Assembly (NCBI GenBank): GCA_004352715.1
Contig: SCFE01000001.1
Span: forward strand, 3,670,187 to 3,734,186
DNA from: Hofstenia miamia
Lineage: Eukaryota > Xenacoelomorpha > Acoela
Length of the DNA stretch: 64,000 nucleotides
Direction: 5' to 3'
The notes under the pieces were generated by a model. It searched no databases. It had not been told where the DNA came from and was given only the letters and a program-made list of their open reading frames with translations. Positions within the stretch are counted from its first letter, which is position 1, and every line of letters begins with the position of its first letter. Positions 1 through 11,699 of the stretch are shown here, one piece after another. Both the position numbers and the translations under genes were made by a program.

Positions 1-193
1 AAATATAGGGATTTTTGAGAGCAATTGCGACTGTTTTCTGAATGAATTTTCCAATAATTTTTCGAGGGCGTCCACTTCCTTTTCTTCTTTTGAGAGATTC
101 TCCTTGTCGAATTTTTTTCAGCTTTCGAAAATAAGTTGATCGAGAAATTTGCGATGTCGCAAAGGCGTTTTCAAGCTGTTCCAACGTTTCCAT
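1..193 (-). CDS. Tc1/mariner-like transposase, N-terminal fragment (runs off window)
   Basis: Reading the minus strand from the ATG at 193-191 gives 64 open codons that continue past the window edge. Residues 13-26 (TSQISRSTYFRKLK) look like the recognition helix of a helix-turn-helix. Residues 36-44 (RRKGSGRPR) are the basic linker with the GRPR box that joins the two HTH units of the paired-like DNA-binding domain in Tc1/mariner transposases. The frame stays open upstream of the ATG to an in-frame TGA near 260, so this ATG is only the first convenient start. The DDE catalytic domain would lie outside the window, so whether the copy is intact cannot be judged. It differs in sequence from the Tc1 copy at 29.8-30.7 kb. 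A different HTH-GRPR transposase family cannot be excluded. Confidence 0.6.
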   Translation of the reverse strand, partial: METLEQLENAFATSQISRSTYFRKLKKIRQGESLKRRKGSGRPRKIIGKFIQKTVAIALKNPYI

Positions 194-2425
194 TCCGAAG
201 AAATCAAGTAGAAACTTTGCAAAGCAAAACAATTTGTTTGGTAAGTGTTTTCAAATAATTACGAAGTATCAGTTTAATTAATTAACTTTTTTGTTTGACC
301 ATTTTAAAGTTCACAAAATTCTCGTTGTCTTTTATTTTTATAGTTTTCCTCTAAAACGTCTCAAAACGTTTCCACGAAGCGTGAAAAAATAGGTGTTCAG
401 TCTCATTTTTTTTGAAGCCAACTATAGATTTCTCAAATCTGATAACACACCACGGTTTAGAGAACCATCTCCTATTTCATTTTTATTCTTAATTTGCGCG
501 CTTACAAAAACCCATTACCGCGATTTCTGACGGAGAGCACGTGTGTGATCTATTGACCGAAACCAAAGTAGTTAAAACTATTTGTCTTCGCCTTAGGGCT
601 TAGAATCCTTTATTATCTTAATCTTAATGTTTTTTTGCAAACTTCGGATTTCCATTAAAAAAAGTTAATGTTTTAAAAAACTTCCTACACAGGAATAATA
701 TTTATGAAAAATTTTCGTCATACCAGGAAAGCAGGCTTACCCATAGATGTCCCAAATCATAAGATTTCACAATTTCCTAATAGACTTGGAGATAATTGCT
801 TGAGAATCTGCGCAAAACGGTTGGTGTATTTATAGGCGCAATGGGTTTTTTGAGGTTATGAATGGCTACTTGGAATGTTTGGTTACCGATAGAATGCTTC
901 TAATAAACTTAAGTCCAATAGATTTAGTATCACAAATATTTCTAAACACATTTCTATATCATGACAATGTAGTAGCTTCAATGAACTAGAGAAGGAGCAC
1001 TGTGGAAAAATTATGAGTAGACTCCATGGGTTTGCATGATATCTAAGCCTACTGCAGCAGTATTTTATGTAGATTTAAAGTCTTTTTTCAAAATAACATT
1101 GAGCAGTACGTTTTCAAAAAAATCCAGTTTGCATATAAAAGAATAAAAATATTTAAACTCAATTTTACCGATAAATATAATTTTATTTATCACATTAATT
1201 TCTGTTTTAGCAAAAAATTATAAAAAATTTTTTCCAAAAAATACTTTCTTACATCAACGTGAGTTATATATATCTAATGTGCATATAAACTAAATAATTT
1301 TACGATCTTATGAAAAATCGATGTAGTTTTTGTGAATGATTTCAACACTGTAGACCAAAACTTCCATTTTTAATCAATAACTTTATCAAATATAAATTTT
1401 CTTAACATTATATATGTTAGCATCACTCAACGTCATTTTGTATATTCAGCTATTTAACTCCAAGGCTTAATGTTAATTTAACATTTCATGAATTGTCACA
1501 AGTACTCATTGAGTGAAAGACATATGAAATTTAAGCCAAGTTACTAAACATGTGAATCACTACTATAAACAATTAAATTCGAATATTTGAATTTAATATT
1601 TTGAAGGTATCATTTACTGCTCAAAACATGAATATAGAATACGTGGTTATGACCATTAGGCGATTAGACTTTTACGTAACAGACAAAATGTTTCTCTTTC
1701 TATAACTGCAATCCCAATGAAAGTGATCTTTCTCCGAGTATTGCCCTCAGACAAACATATTTTTCAAAAAAAACAACTAATTTAATTTTTTCTCTGCTTT
1801 ATATTAATAAAAATTTATGATTTGTTTTGTAATAAAAGATAATCTCTTTGGAAAAAGCTTTGGAAGTTTAATTTGCAATGTCGTACATACAAACATGTAG
1901 TAAATTCAGATACAATTTTCTTAAATATTTGGTGTTTTAAAAATTTAAAAGATACGAAAACTTTTTGAATTGGTTAAGTTTAGTGAACATCTAAAATGTT
2001 TGATGAGTGTCATTTGCTTGTCTTATCTGTTTGTATACAAATATTAAAAATCCTATTCATCAACATTGTATTTTGAATAATACTATTAATATCAGCACTA
2101 GAAATAATAGTTTAATAAAAACAGTGCATATGTAGCAAATGGTATGGGAGAACTCTGTGAAGGTTTCAACATGTAGATTTGAAATAATTTACAAAAATAT
2201 TAAAGCTCCAAATATAAAAACGCTTAAGAAATTGTCAAGCAAAATCTATTAGTTCATCAAAAGTCATCAGATATATTTCAATATTTAAATACTTTCAAAA
2301 ACATTAACATTGAATCTTTATTGTAAGTGCATGCAGTGTTTGTATTAAGTTTTTAAATCATGTTTATGAAGCTTGGATTACACGAATAATGCATAGTTTT
2401 TTCTTTATTAATAAGCAATTTATGG

Positions 2426-2453
<28 letters not shown>
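2426..2453. repeat. (TA)n microsatellite
   Basis: Uninterrupted alternating TA of about 28 bp, followed by TGCATGAGTGTG. Confidence 0.95.
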
Positions 2454-2456
<3 letters not shown>

Positions 2457-3954
2457 TGAGTGTGCAAGTTCATGTAGATGCAATTAGTTTTGTAAATATA
2501 TGTATATATGCAGAAGGATTATTTGTACAGCAAACTATTTGAATAAAGCTATTAAATAATAAGAATAAAAAGCAATTTTCTGTTCAAAGTAACAAGTAGA
2601 ATTTATAAGCTAAAACTATTTACAAAATAATAATATTAATATATGTGCGTGTGTGAGTGTGTGTGTCTCTTCTAGCATTATATGGAATTAGAGAGCGAAT
2701 ATAATGTTGCTAAGCATAAATTGTCTATGAATATTAATTACTGCATAAATTATTTAAATATCACAAACGTAACAAACATGAAAATAAAAATACATAAAAA
2801 TATTATAAATACAAGTATTTGTATGCTTATGCATGTGTGCATGAAATGGGTTACAATTACTGTGTTCTAAAATTCATTTTTTGAAGACACATTTTTTCTA
2901 TTTTTTTTGTAAATTGTTTCTGATTACGATTCGTAATTTTGTTTGCTCCAGAGGTGCATTGAACAAATTTTCAATTGATATTAATTTTGTTTACTCTGAA
3001 ATAGTCATTAAAAATATTAGCCATTCATATTTTGTTAGAGCTTGTATTGGAATTTGATAAAAGTGAGCTAAATATTATAATAATTTCTATACTCTGATGA
3101 ACTGTTTCATGCTTTTTTGAAAAGTTTAAATTTTTGGAGCTCATTTGAAAGATTTTGAAAAACATTGACATCTTTTAGCAGTAAAAATTGTAAAAATGAA
3201 GTATTCATTATTTGTTTACTATATTAAGTTGAAGCAATTCCCTAAATGATAAAGATATCTTATTTCAGAAATTTTCCTAGAAATATGTACAGGTATGAGT
3301 TTTTTAGGTAAAGTTTGCAATTTTACAAACTTGAAATGTTTTTATCTGTACGTGCAAGTGTTTACTTAGCTTTGCAAGGTCGAGAGGAAAGTTTGTCCAT
3401 CACATTTAATTTTGAAAATTTAAATTCCAAAATCTACCTACACCAAATTCAATTTTCAATCAGAATTCAAAATTAAATCTTTAACATTTAGTTGAAATTT
3501 GAAGAGTAGATTAATCTCAGATAAGTATGTGGTGAAAATTTTTGTTATGAAATGCAAATGGAGGTCCCGTATTATTCATTATTTTTTCATTAACTTTCCC
3601 GTTACTTTGCTAGTATCTTCTAACCAGTTTCCTTTTAAAATCTCATTTAATTTTTTTTTCATTTATTTACTACATTACTTTCAACTCGAAACCACATTCG
3701 GCTGTTATTAATTTCTGCGTCAAATGATGCCGCTAATCTCTTCTTGATATAATGTTACAAGGAATAATGAAATTTGCTATCTCATATGGTTGCTTTCCTT
3801 AATGCTTTGCAGCGCAGTATACCTGCATTTAATTATTAATAGAAATTAATTAAAGTAAAAAACGCAATTTCTCCAGATTTTTGGTAGTTTGTTACTCTTA
3901 GTGTTAGAAAATAATTCAAAATAATGTTCAATTTAAGCCTTCTTCTGAATGCCT

Positions 3955-3956
3955 AC

Positions 3957-3993
<37 letters not shown>

Positions 3994-3999
3994 TATATA
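3955..3999. repeat. (TA)n microsatellite
   Basis: About 45 bp of alternating TA with one G interruption (ATGTAT). Confidence 0.95.
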
Positions 4000-4166
4000 C
4001 TGTTCTAATAATTAACCATGCTAAAAAATCTAAGTTATGAAACATACAGAAAACTAGCAATTAATTTTTACATTTGTTCTAGAGCATGCACTAAATATCT
4101 GTAATGCTAAAAATAGTTGATTGTAAATTAATTGATTCTATAAATTAATTATTAGATTTCACAGCG

Positions 4167-4168
<2 letters not shown>

Positions 4169-4203
<35 letters not shown>
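4169..4203. repeat. (TA)n microsatellite
   Basis: About 34 bp of pure alternating TA. Confidence 0.95.
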
Positions 4204-4205
<2 letters not shown>

Positions 4206-6775
4206 TAAAGTCAATGACACCTTTTCTATGTTTATCTTTGTAATAACAATAGTTCTAATATTTCCAGAATAGATTAAGTTACATATGGAGCATAAACTTG
4301 AATATATTGAAGATACAATGATTTATATGATATGCAGCTGTTCTTTTTGTATGCACTGGATTCTCTACCGCGCCTTATGATTTTTGAATTTGTAAAAGCT
4401 AACTTCATCTGAAAAGATAACTTTAATTCATTTTGCTATAGAAAAAATAAAAACATTTAACCGCAAACTGTCTATTGTGGATTTGAAGAATTTCTTCCCC
4501 CATGCAAATGTCGACTGTTTCTGAAAAATGGCTCGTGCTCTTTAAAACCCTTAATTCTTTTAGTTTCAACGTTTACAATTTATGTAAGAAATCGGGCTGT
4601 TTGAATGTTAACAAATGCAGTTTTTATAATTTACTATGAGATGGAAGGAGAGTACGTAAAAGATAGTTAGCCAAAAGAAGGCAGTGATCAATGAAGCTTA
4701 GATAAAGAATGTAATATGGAATATATTATAACATAGTAAAGCACCTCAAAAAGGCTAATTCTATGTAAAATGATCAAATTTCAAATTTTTTAATATGCTT
4801 TTTTCTTTGAATAACTTAGGAAGTTTACTGGGCACGCGACACGCACTATTTTTATAAATTAATTTATCTTTATGAAATTAATTTGATGTTAACATGTTCC
4901 CATCATTCACTTCAGTGTATCAGCGCCATCAATAATTCTGTCAAATTAAGACACAAAATAATCTCGCATTCGATTGAAAGAGTCAACGAACATTTAATCG
5001 GTTTTTCATTAGATATTGTTTAAAAAGCCTTTTTATAACATTAAATATTATGCTTATATTTTTCTAATAAGCCTGAAGCAGTACTACTTAAAAAATTGAT
5101 AGAGGAAAATTTTAAATTGAGAAATATTTTTATTAAAATTTGCTGAAAACTAGCTCTTACTGACATTAATACGAATTCTGTTTTCTTTTTCTATTTCGAA
5201 TGTGTCTGAGATAATTTTCACAGTGCTTTTTAAAAAAAATTTTATGCAATTTATGCTTGAATACTCCACTTTGAAATACGCCATGCAGTGAATTTTTTTG
5301 TTTTCCCTCTGAAATTTATTTAAACGTCGCTAATGAGATACTGTTTGTCAGTCGAATTTCCTAAGAGGTAATGAATTGATGGTCGTGAAATTCTCAAAAT
5401 AGAACTCGTCCCAATATGATTTCAATAAGTATTTGTTAAGCTATTTAGGTCGAAAAGTTGAGACAATCTCGAGTCACTGATTAATAATTTTAATTATTGT
5501 ACTATTTTTAATTGATTTGGAGCACATCCGTACGTGAAAAATCATAGTATTCAACCGATTTCCTATTTTCAATTATCCAGGCTTGCATTTAATCATGTAA
5601 GTCATTTAGCATTACACGGAGTGTTCAAAAAAACTATATATAATATCGTAACCCATTGCCTTTTATTTGTAGTAACCCAAACACAAATATATTATAATAG
5701 ATGGTATCCTTTTTCTTCATTTAAAACATTATCTGAATTTTTTTCGACCCTGTAGTTTATTAAAATAGTTTTAGAGTAGATCTGAACTTGGGTTTTGTAG
5801 AATAATGGAATTTGACTTGGACCCTTCAGTTTGTGAACATTGGATATTCAAAATTTTAAACATGCGAAAAATATATTATTTATTTAAATAATTGTAATTT
5901 GTCAACCTCAAGTAAGTATTGCAAATAACCTGATAATTGCTTCGACCTTGTCTTTTCTGAAAACCGCATAAAATATATCAGTTAAATGAAATTTGACAAT
6001 TTTGTCTGTGTAATTAATTGCTTTAGACGTTTTAATTTATTACAAAAATTTTAGTAAACAGTTTCAAACAACAAAGCAATTAAAGTTCATTTGAGATAAG
6101 ATTTCCCTTCATATTTTCAAACTTCTCATATAGAAAGAAGAAGCGATGTATACCTAAAACAACTGAATTCTGTTGAAATTGCAATTGTAATTGATTTATT
6201 TGACATTAGGCACATACAGGAGGCTCTGCATTGATGCAATCTAGATATCTAAAGGGTAGATCTATCATTGTGACAAATCATGTCATGTGTCCCAATATGT
6301 AATCTGACAACAAAAAGATTATCTATCTCAGCTGTTTGAAAAATGTTTCAAAATTCTATATTATTCTATTTATCAGGATTCAAGATAGCGCATATTTTTA
6401 GCCTGGTGAGGATTCCTGAAATGGTGCTGTAATCATCGATTTTTGTGAAATAATATTTTCTTTGGTTGATGGTAAACATTTGACTGATTTTAATACCAAA
6501 TTGATCAAAAGTCTTATGTAGAGATTCTAAAACATACTTTGTATCAGTGGGCGGATTTAGTTGCTTAAGAAAATGTAAAAAAATTGTTTAAAAATTGGGG
6601 TAAATCTTGCTTAAAAATTTCCAAATGATGGAGTAAATGATAAAAATGAACTAAGAAAATATGCTACTCCTTATCAAAATTAGCACTTCTCATAATTATA
6701 TTGGACAAAATATCCCAAAAGAGAGATGTACACTATATGTCACATGAAACCAGTGGTTATTTTTATGTACATTGT

Positions 6776-7129
6776 TGGAACCGTGGGTTGATTTTTTGGC
6801 ACGAGCATGGCACTGCAGTTAACAAAATTTTCAAGCGTGACTCTGGCACGACACGAAAATCTATAAATTTTACGTTCAATGTAAAAAGCATCCTAGATTA
6901 AACCTCTATGAATGACATGTTTTTGGAACCAAATTGTTTCAATAATTTAACAAATTGTTAAGGAAACGGAAACACAATTTTCGATGATTTTAATATGCAA
7001 ATTTATAGAATTAGAAAATAAAAATATTAAATATATTCTGTGCGTATTTTAATGTGGGCATGAATACGGAAATGGCACGAAAATATCTGTAAAAATTGGT
7101 ACGGGCACGGCACGGCTCCAACACCGGTT
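6776..7129. repeat. Dispersed repeat with GGCACG-rich inverted ends
   Basis: A GC-richer island in AT-rich DNA. The left end begins GTTGGAACCGTG and is followed by GGCACGAGCATGGCAC (6798-6813). The reverse complement of the right end near 7100-7129 reads GTTGGAGCCGTGCCGTG, so the ends are inverted copies of a GTTGGARCCGTG terminus. Further GGCACGACACG-type words lie at 6845-6855 and 7074. A 66-codon open frame across it is best read as chance. Probably an old non-autonomous DNA transposon; I could not confirm a target duplication. Confidence 0.4.
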
Positions 7130-7298
7130 ATATGATGTAGCTTTCACAGTCATGGGGTTGTTCGCCTGATTCTCCCCAGCAATAATATTTGTTTAAGATA
7201 TCATTCTTCCAAGTTCTAGATAGTTGAATATGATTCAAAATCAATTAAGTTGATGTTATTTACAAGCGTATTCCGCCCTTGCAATTATGTCTGCGTCA

Positions 7299-8112
7299 GA
7301 GCTGCAACCGTGCCTGGCACAGCCCAGCACGGCAAGCAGTTTCTAAAATATTTTTGGTATGAGGCCGCACACTTTCATATATGCTCACAGCAAAAGTTTT
7401 CATAATTTTTACCTTTCCATCTAACGCAATTTTTCTTTATCAAATATAATGATCAAGACAAATAGATTATGACTTATAAACAATTAAAGTAATTACAACG
7501 AAAATATATTAACCACAGTGTTGTAGATCGGAGAATTTGGCAGTTTTTCACATTAAATGGGCTGGGCATCGACATTTTTATTGTTCTAGATGCAATGGGC
7601 AGACAATTTCGGGACAATGCGACTTGGCAGGAATCTGACCCTGTACATGTAAGATATAGATGATATTATATAGCAGTCTCTGCATTTTGATTTAATTGGT
7701 GCACTGTTGCTTAATAGACCTCGCCCAAGAGAGGTCCGATCGTGCCTTATCCGGCAAATGTCTAATTCTGTATGAAGCTTAACACTGAAATGATATAAAT
7801 CTTAAATTCAATTGATTGTTTTAGGAAGTCTTTTTAGTCTATACGTAAATGAATCTTGAATGATGCTAATTTTAATGGCTGTAAATTATTGTTATCAATG
7901 TACATAATTGATTTTTTACTTGAAACACGGCTGTCCTAGACTGCAAAAAACCCCAGCAAAATGCAACTTATAAGCTATACTGCGAAATAATATGAACAAA
8001 GTGAACAGAATTGCGAGCATCAGGCCCTTATTTCTTCAATAAATTAACTAAGATTAAATATTAGGGACGCCACGCCACAAGTACAGCATGGCACGACACG
8101 GTTGCGGCTCGA
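7299..8112. repeat. Second GGCACG-type repeat with inverted ends
   Basis: GAGCTGCAACCGTGCC at 7299-7314 is matched in inverse orientation near 8096-8110, where the reverse complement starts GAGCCGCAACCGTG. The interior words (CCCAGCACGGC, CATGGCACGACACGG) resemble those of the 6776-7129 repeat. No ORF and no clear target duplication were seen. It could be one composite repeat with the neighbour instead of two units. Confidence 0.35.
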
Positions 8113-9420
8113 GTCCAGGTTTCTCATAAGGAGTGAATTGGCTGCTTTATAAGATCTAATTCAAACTGCACCTGTTGTTTAGACAAGCCTTGATACAAAC
8201 CCGTAAAAATTTCGGTAAAATTCTTTGCGGTTTTTGGTAAATTTTGGCAAAAATTTCGTTATTGCGTGAAAAGTTGCGAATGCGACGAAATCCGCTATCT
8301 ATGTGTGGGAATCTGATAGATAAATATGAACTTGCACTTTTACGTAAATTTTGAGCATGCTTTAGGGTTGTATTATACTCAATATGTAATTCAAGAATTA
8401 TTGAAGAAAATATTTTAAAATTTTCATTTTTATAGCATTTGGATGCCTTTTAGAACATCAAATGAAATTTCCTAAGCCATTTATGCAATTCGCTAGATCT
8501 TCTGTCAGTTTTAGCTCTAAAGTAATTAACATGGAACGTAAACAAAGAACAAATGAAAAGACACGTCAATTATATTGCAATTGAAAGGGACAGTGAAAGC
8601 TAGTTTTTAATATAGTTTAAAATACAATATATTCTTTTTTGACAGGAATGTGCCCAAGTTTTGAGCATTTTCAATACAACTCATCTTTAAAAATGCTGAA
8701 TGCTAATTGTTTGCTCTAATATATGACTAACAAGTCATCATGTTGCTGCGCGATAAATTTTTGATAGAGAAGGAATTCCTAAAACCAATCACAGTTGGTA
8801 ATCAGTTTTTCCCACATTCGATTGTCGCAAAAATTGATTATAAATATCACTATCTGTGTTTTCAAGGTTTAGGAATCGCTGAGAAGGAGAGCTAAGAGTA
8901 AAATTGGAAATATGGGTAAAACCAAAGTTGCATTATCACAGACGCTTCACTGTAATGGTGCTGACATTATGACAATAATGTACATATTTGAAAATTCGAA
9001 GGGATTAAATTTATCGACGATTTAATTCCTCATTGTTATGAAAAATTTACTACTCAGTTGACCATCTCATTAGGGTTATAATGTCATCACCTAGTAAAGA
9101 TCAAACACTTTGAAATCAAAAAATATATTTGGTTGGCAACAAAGTAAAACAAATTCATTTCAAATTTGTTGCTTTTTCCAAAGCTTTCCAATTATTTTTA
9201 AGGGCAACTGAAATGTTTCCATTCTAAAATTTTGTCATATAATTATGCACCCAAATTCCAAAAATCTCAACCCAATTTCATTTATGAAATTTATACATAT
9301 ATATATATATATTCTTAACCACTAATTCGGTATTTATACATTGCTAAAAATGTTAATTATTTTCCTTACAAGTTTTTATTTGTGCAGAACGTGAAATTTA
9401 GATACTTTCTCTGTTCGTGT
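8113..9420. other. AT-rich DNA, nothing recognised
   Basis: No ORF, RNA or repeat structure that I can support, except a short TA tract at 9296-9313. Confidence 0.6.
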
Positions 9421-9780
9421 AGATGTTGCGTCCATTGTAGTGTTCAGGGGTACAAATGGAAATAGTTGGAGCAGTGGTGTGATCCAGGGCAATTGAGGAG
9501 GTAGAGATGGACATGGGCCGTGTCTGGCCCAAGATTTAGGAAATTACGGACAAAAGACACCCAAGCAACATCTGCTCAGTCAGAAAAAAATTGTAGTTAA
9601 ATTGGACTTAGTGCTACAGCCAAAAATTAATGTGTTGAAATAGTTCAATAAATGTTGGCTGGCTGAAAACGGGCTACTAAAATTCCAACATGGACCGAAA
9701 ACGGGCTTGAAATAATAGTTGACGGGCCTGAAAAATTTGGACTGTGTCCATCTCTGAGGGGGGGGTTGGTAAATGGCACT
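9421..9780. repeat. GC-richer repeat island, one part also found at 18.8 kb
   Basis: Contains CAGTGGTGTGATCCAGG (9472), resembling an hAT-type terminus, and two copies of a GAAAACGGGCT word (about 9664 and 9696). The block TGTGTTGAAAT (9631) followed by TGGACCGAAAACGGGC (9691) recurs at 18793-18862. The island ends at a G-run near 9760. A 68-codon minus-strand frame over its right end is probably chance. Confidence 0.4.
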
Positions 9781-10940
9781 TTTTCAAAAAAGCCCTGAAC
9801 CTTACTTGCTTGAGACAAGCAATTTGCTGTGGAAGCAATTTAAATAATTTTTTACCGAAATAGTGAAATTTCACATATGACATCTGAGATGCCTACAATT
9901 TTCTTTCACATTTGAAATTTTCAGAAAATATATGCCTTTGAAATGGAATTTTTCTGATGCTAATCCCTATTCCCTTTTGACACATCTTAGGTCTGCTTGT
10001 TTTTTCAAATTCTCTAAAGCTGTGGATTTGCTTAAGCTGAATTTAAATAGGAATGCTACAATTAGCTGATCAAATTAATATTAAGATTTTTACATATATA
10101 ATATGGCTTATCGTATTTTTATAAATTTGATTTATATTTTGTTATTAATATCTTAACAAAAAGATCATTTGGGTTGAGAGTGAGTTCATTGAGACCAGGG
10201 CAATTTTGAAAGGATTTTATGGTTGAATATTTAAATAAATATTACACTTTGACTAAGAAATTGCTTAAGCTAAAACAATAAATGCAATGTGTAATTCAAG
10301 CGACATCTACATTTGCATAGCAAAACCACAATGTCACGTTTATGAGATTATATAGTTTCCACATCTATTAATTAGCTTTAATGCAAGAGTACTACTCCTA
10401 GGAGGGAAAACTCTGAAAAGTATGCCAACTTTTCCAAATATAAAATTTGATAAAAATATATTTTGAAAGAACTACAAAATATCAGAAAAAAATTTTCTCT
10501 AGTTAATTATGTTATGGATTCCATAAAATTCCTGAAACAAATTTGATTTTGCTAATATATTTCTTGGTCGATTCGAAAATTTCTTTGAAGAGAATTCACT
10601 TTTGCTTGTCGATTATTTTTGTGGCTTTCACAAAATTTCTGAAATGAATTTAACACCACTTGTCAAATAATTTAGAATATTCCACAAATTCTAAAAAAAA
10701 TTTGAGTTTACTAGTCAATTATTTATTTAGAACATTAAAACTTAAATTAAAATATGAAATGGAAAATGTGATGTGTTTCTATTTTATGTGAATCTATGCC
10801 CTACTTATATGTAGTTCTTAATTTCGAGAAATTGTACACTGACGATGATTTATAAATCAAAACNTTAAAAATGTATTTCCTAGTAATTTGCGAAAAATAA
10901 TATAGAATAATATAGCTAAATGGTTATTCTAAATAAGTAA
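9781..10940. other. AT-rich DNA, nothing recognised
   Basis: No supported gene or repeat structure; one ambiguous base (N) at 10864. Confidence 0.6.
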
Positions 10941-10941
10941 C

Positions 10942-10942
10942 G

Positions 10943-10989
<47 letters not shown>

Positions 10990-10990
10990 A
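10942..10990. repeat. (TA)n microsatellite
   Basis: About 48 bp of alternating TA with a CA and a GTG interruption. Confidence 0.95.
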
Positions 10991-11008
10991 TATTTGATTT
11001 TATTACTA

Positions 11009-11031
11009 TTATATATATATATATATATATT
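11009..11031. repeat. (TA)n microsatellite
   Basis: Pure TA, about 22 bp, 20 bp after the preceding tract. Confidence 0.9.
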
Positions 11032-11207
11032 GATTTTGGCCATGTCTAATATACTTTTTAGATATAATATGTACAAATTTAGGCCCGTTATTTCATAGAA
11101 ACATAAATTGATATTGCTAAATAAAATGAACATTTGCTAAAAACCATCCTAATAACTGCTATCATTTTGAAATATGGCCTATACTCCANCAATAAATAAA
11201 TTAATGC

Positions 11208-11210
<3 letters not shown>

Positions 11211-11242
<32 letters not shown>
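11211..11242. repeat. (TA)n microsatellite
   Basis: Pure TA, about 31 bp. Confidence 0.95.
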
Positions 11243-11244
<2 letters not shown>

Positions 11245-11344
11245 ATTTCACGTATTGTTAAGGCAAAATAATTTCTTTGCATGAGATATTTATGTATCCG
11301 GAACTTGGAAGTTATATCATGTTTCTACTTAAAATTTTGTGTTT

Positions 11345-11690
11345 TTATTGTCCAATTAGATATTGAAAATAGTATGCGACTTTTGGCAGATGATTCTAAA
11401 ACAATAAAATGCAATGTTGCAAGTGAAATGGACAGAGTGCGTGACAGTATTTATGACACTGTGGTGGGATTTTTTTATTTGATCCAAATACCTAATGCCA
11501 AAGCACAGTTAATATTTTTGATTGAAACGGGTTTCTCATTTAAGGATAATTAATATTTGTATATAAATCAGATACACGAAGAACTTTTAGCACAAAACTT
11601 TATCGTTACATTAATGCACACAAACCCATAGATGTGTCAACATCAAAGGTTTGTTACTTTAAGGTAACGCTAGTGGATATAGGGTTAAAG
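11345..11690 (+). pseudogene. LINE reverse-transcriptase relic (ADD motif region)
   Basis: In the open frame ending at 11553 the stretch MRLLADDSKTIKCNVASEMD matches the pattern of non-LTR retrotransposon RT around catalytic motif C (R-L-F-A-D-D-T-K, then S-x-x-D). The ADD codons are at 11386-11394. Downstream IPNAKAQLIFL sits where LINE RTs usually have a W-x-x-x-F-N-x-x-K-C-type segment. A further piece near 11665-11700, in another frame, reads VTLVDIGLKTF, like the DLGV-x-VD-x-x-LK segment that follows. No upstream RT motifs are readable, so this is a decayed internal fragment. An alternative is a chance frame; the ADDSK context and motif order argue against it only moderately. Confidence 0.45.
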
Positions 11691-11699
11691 ACTTTTTAT

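Larger units (their letters stand above)
260..6769. other. AT-rich DNA without recognisable genes
   Basis: No coding similarity, splice-bounded exon or RNA gene is visible. The open frames here are short and AT-driven. TA tracts inside are listed separately. A short stretch at 5615-5634 (CACGGAGTGTTCAAAAAAAC) resembles a mariner terminal repeat but has no partner nearby. Confidence 0.6.

Noticed and set aside
5615-5634. Mariner-type terminus CACGGAGTGTTCAAAAAAAC
   Set aside because: No inverted partner or TA-bounded unit was found within a few kilobases.
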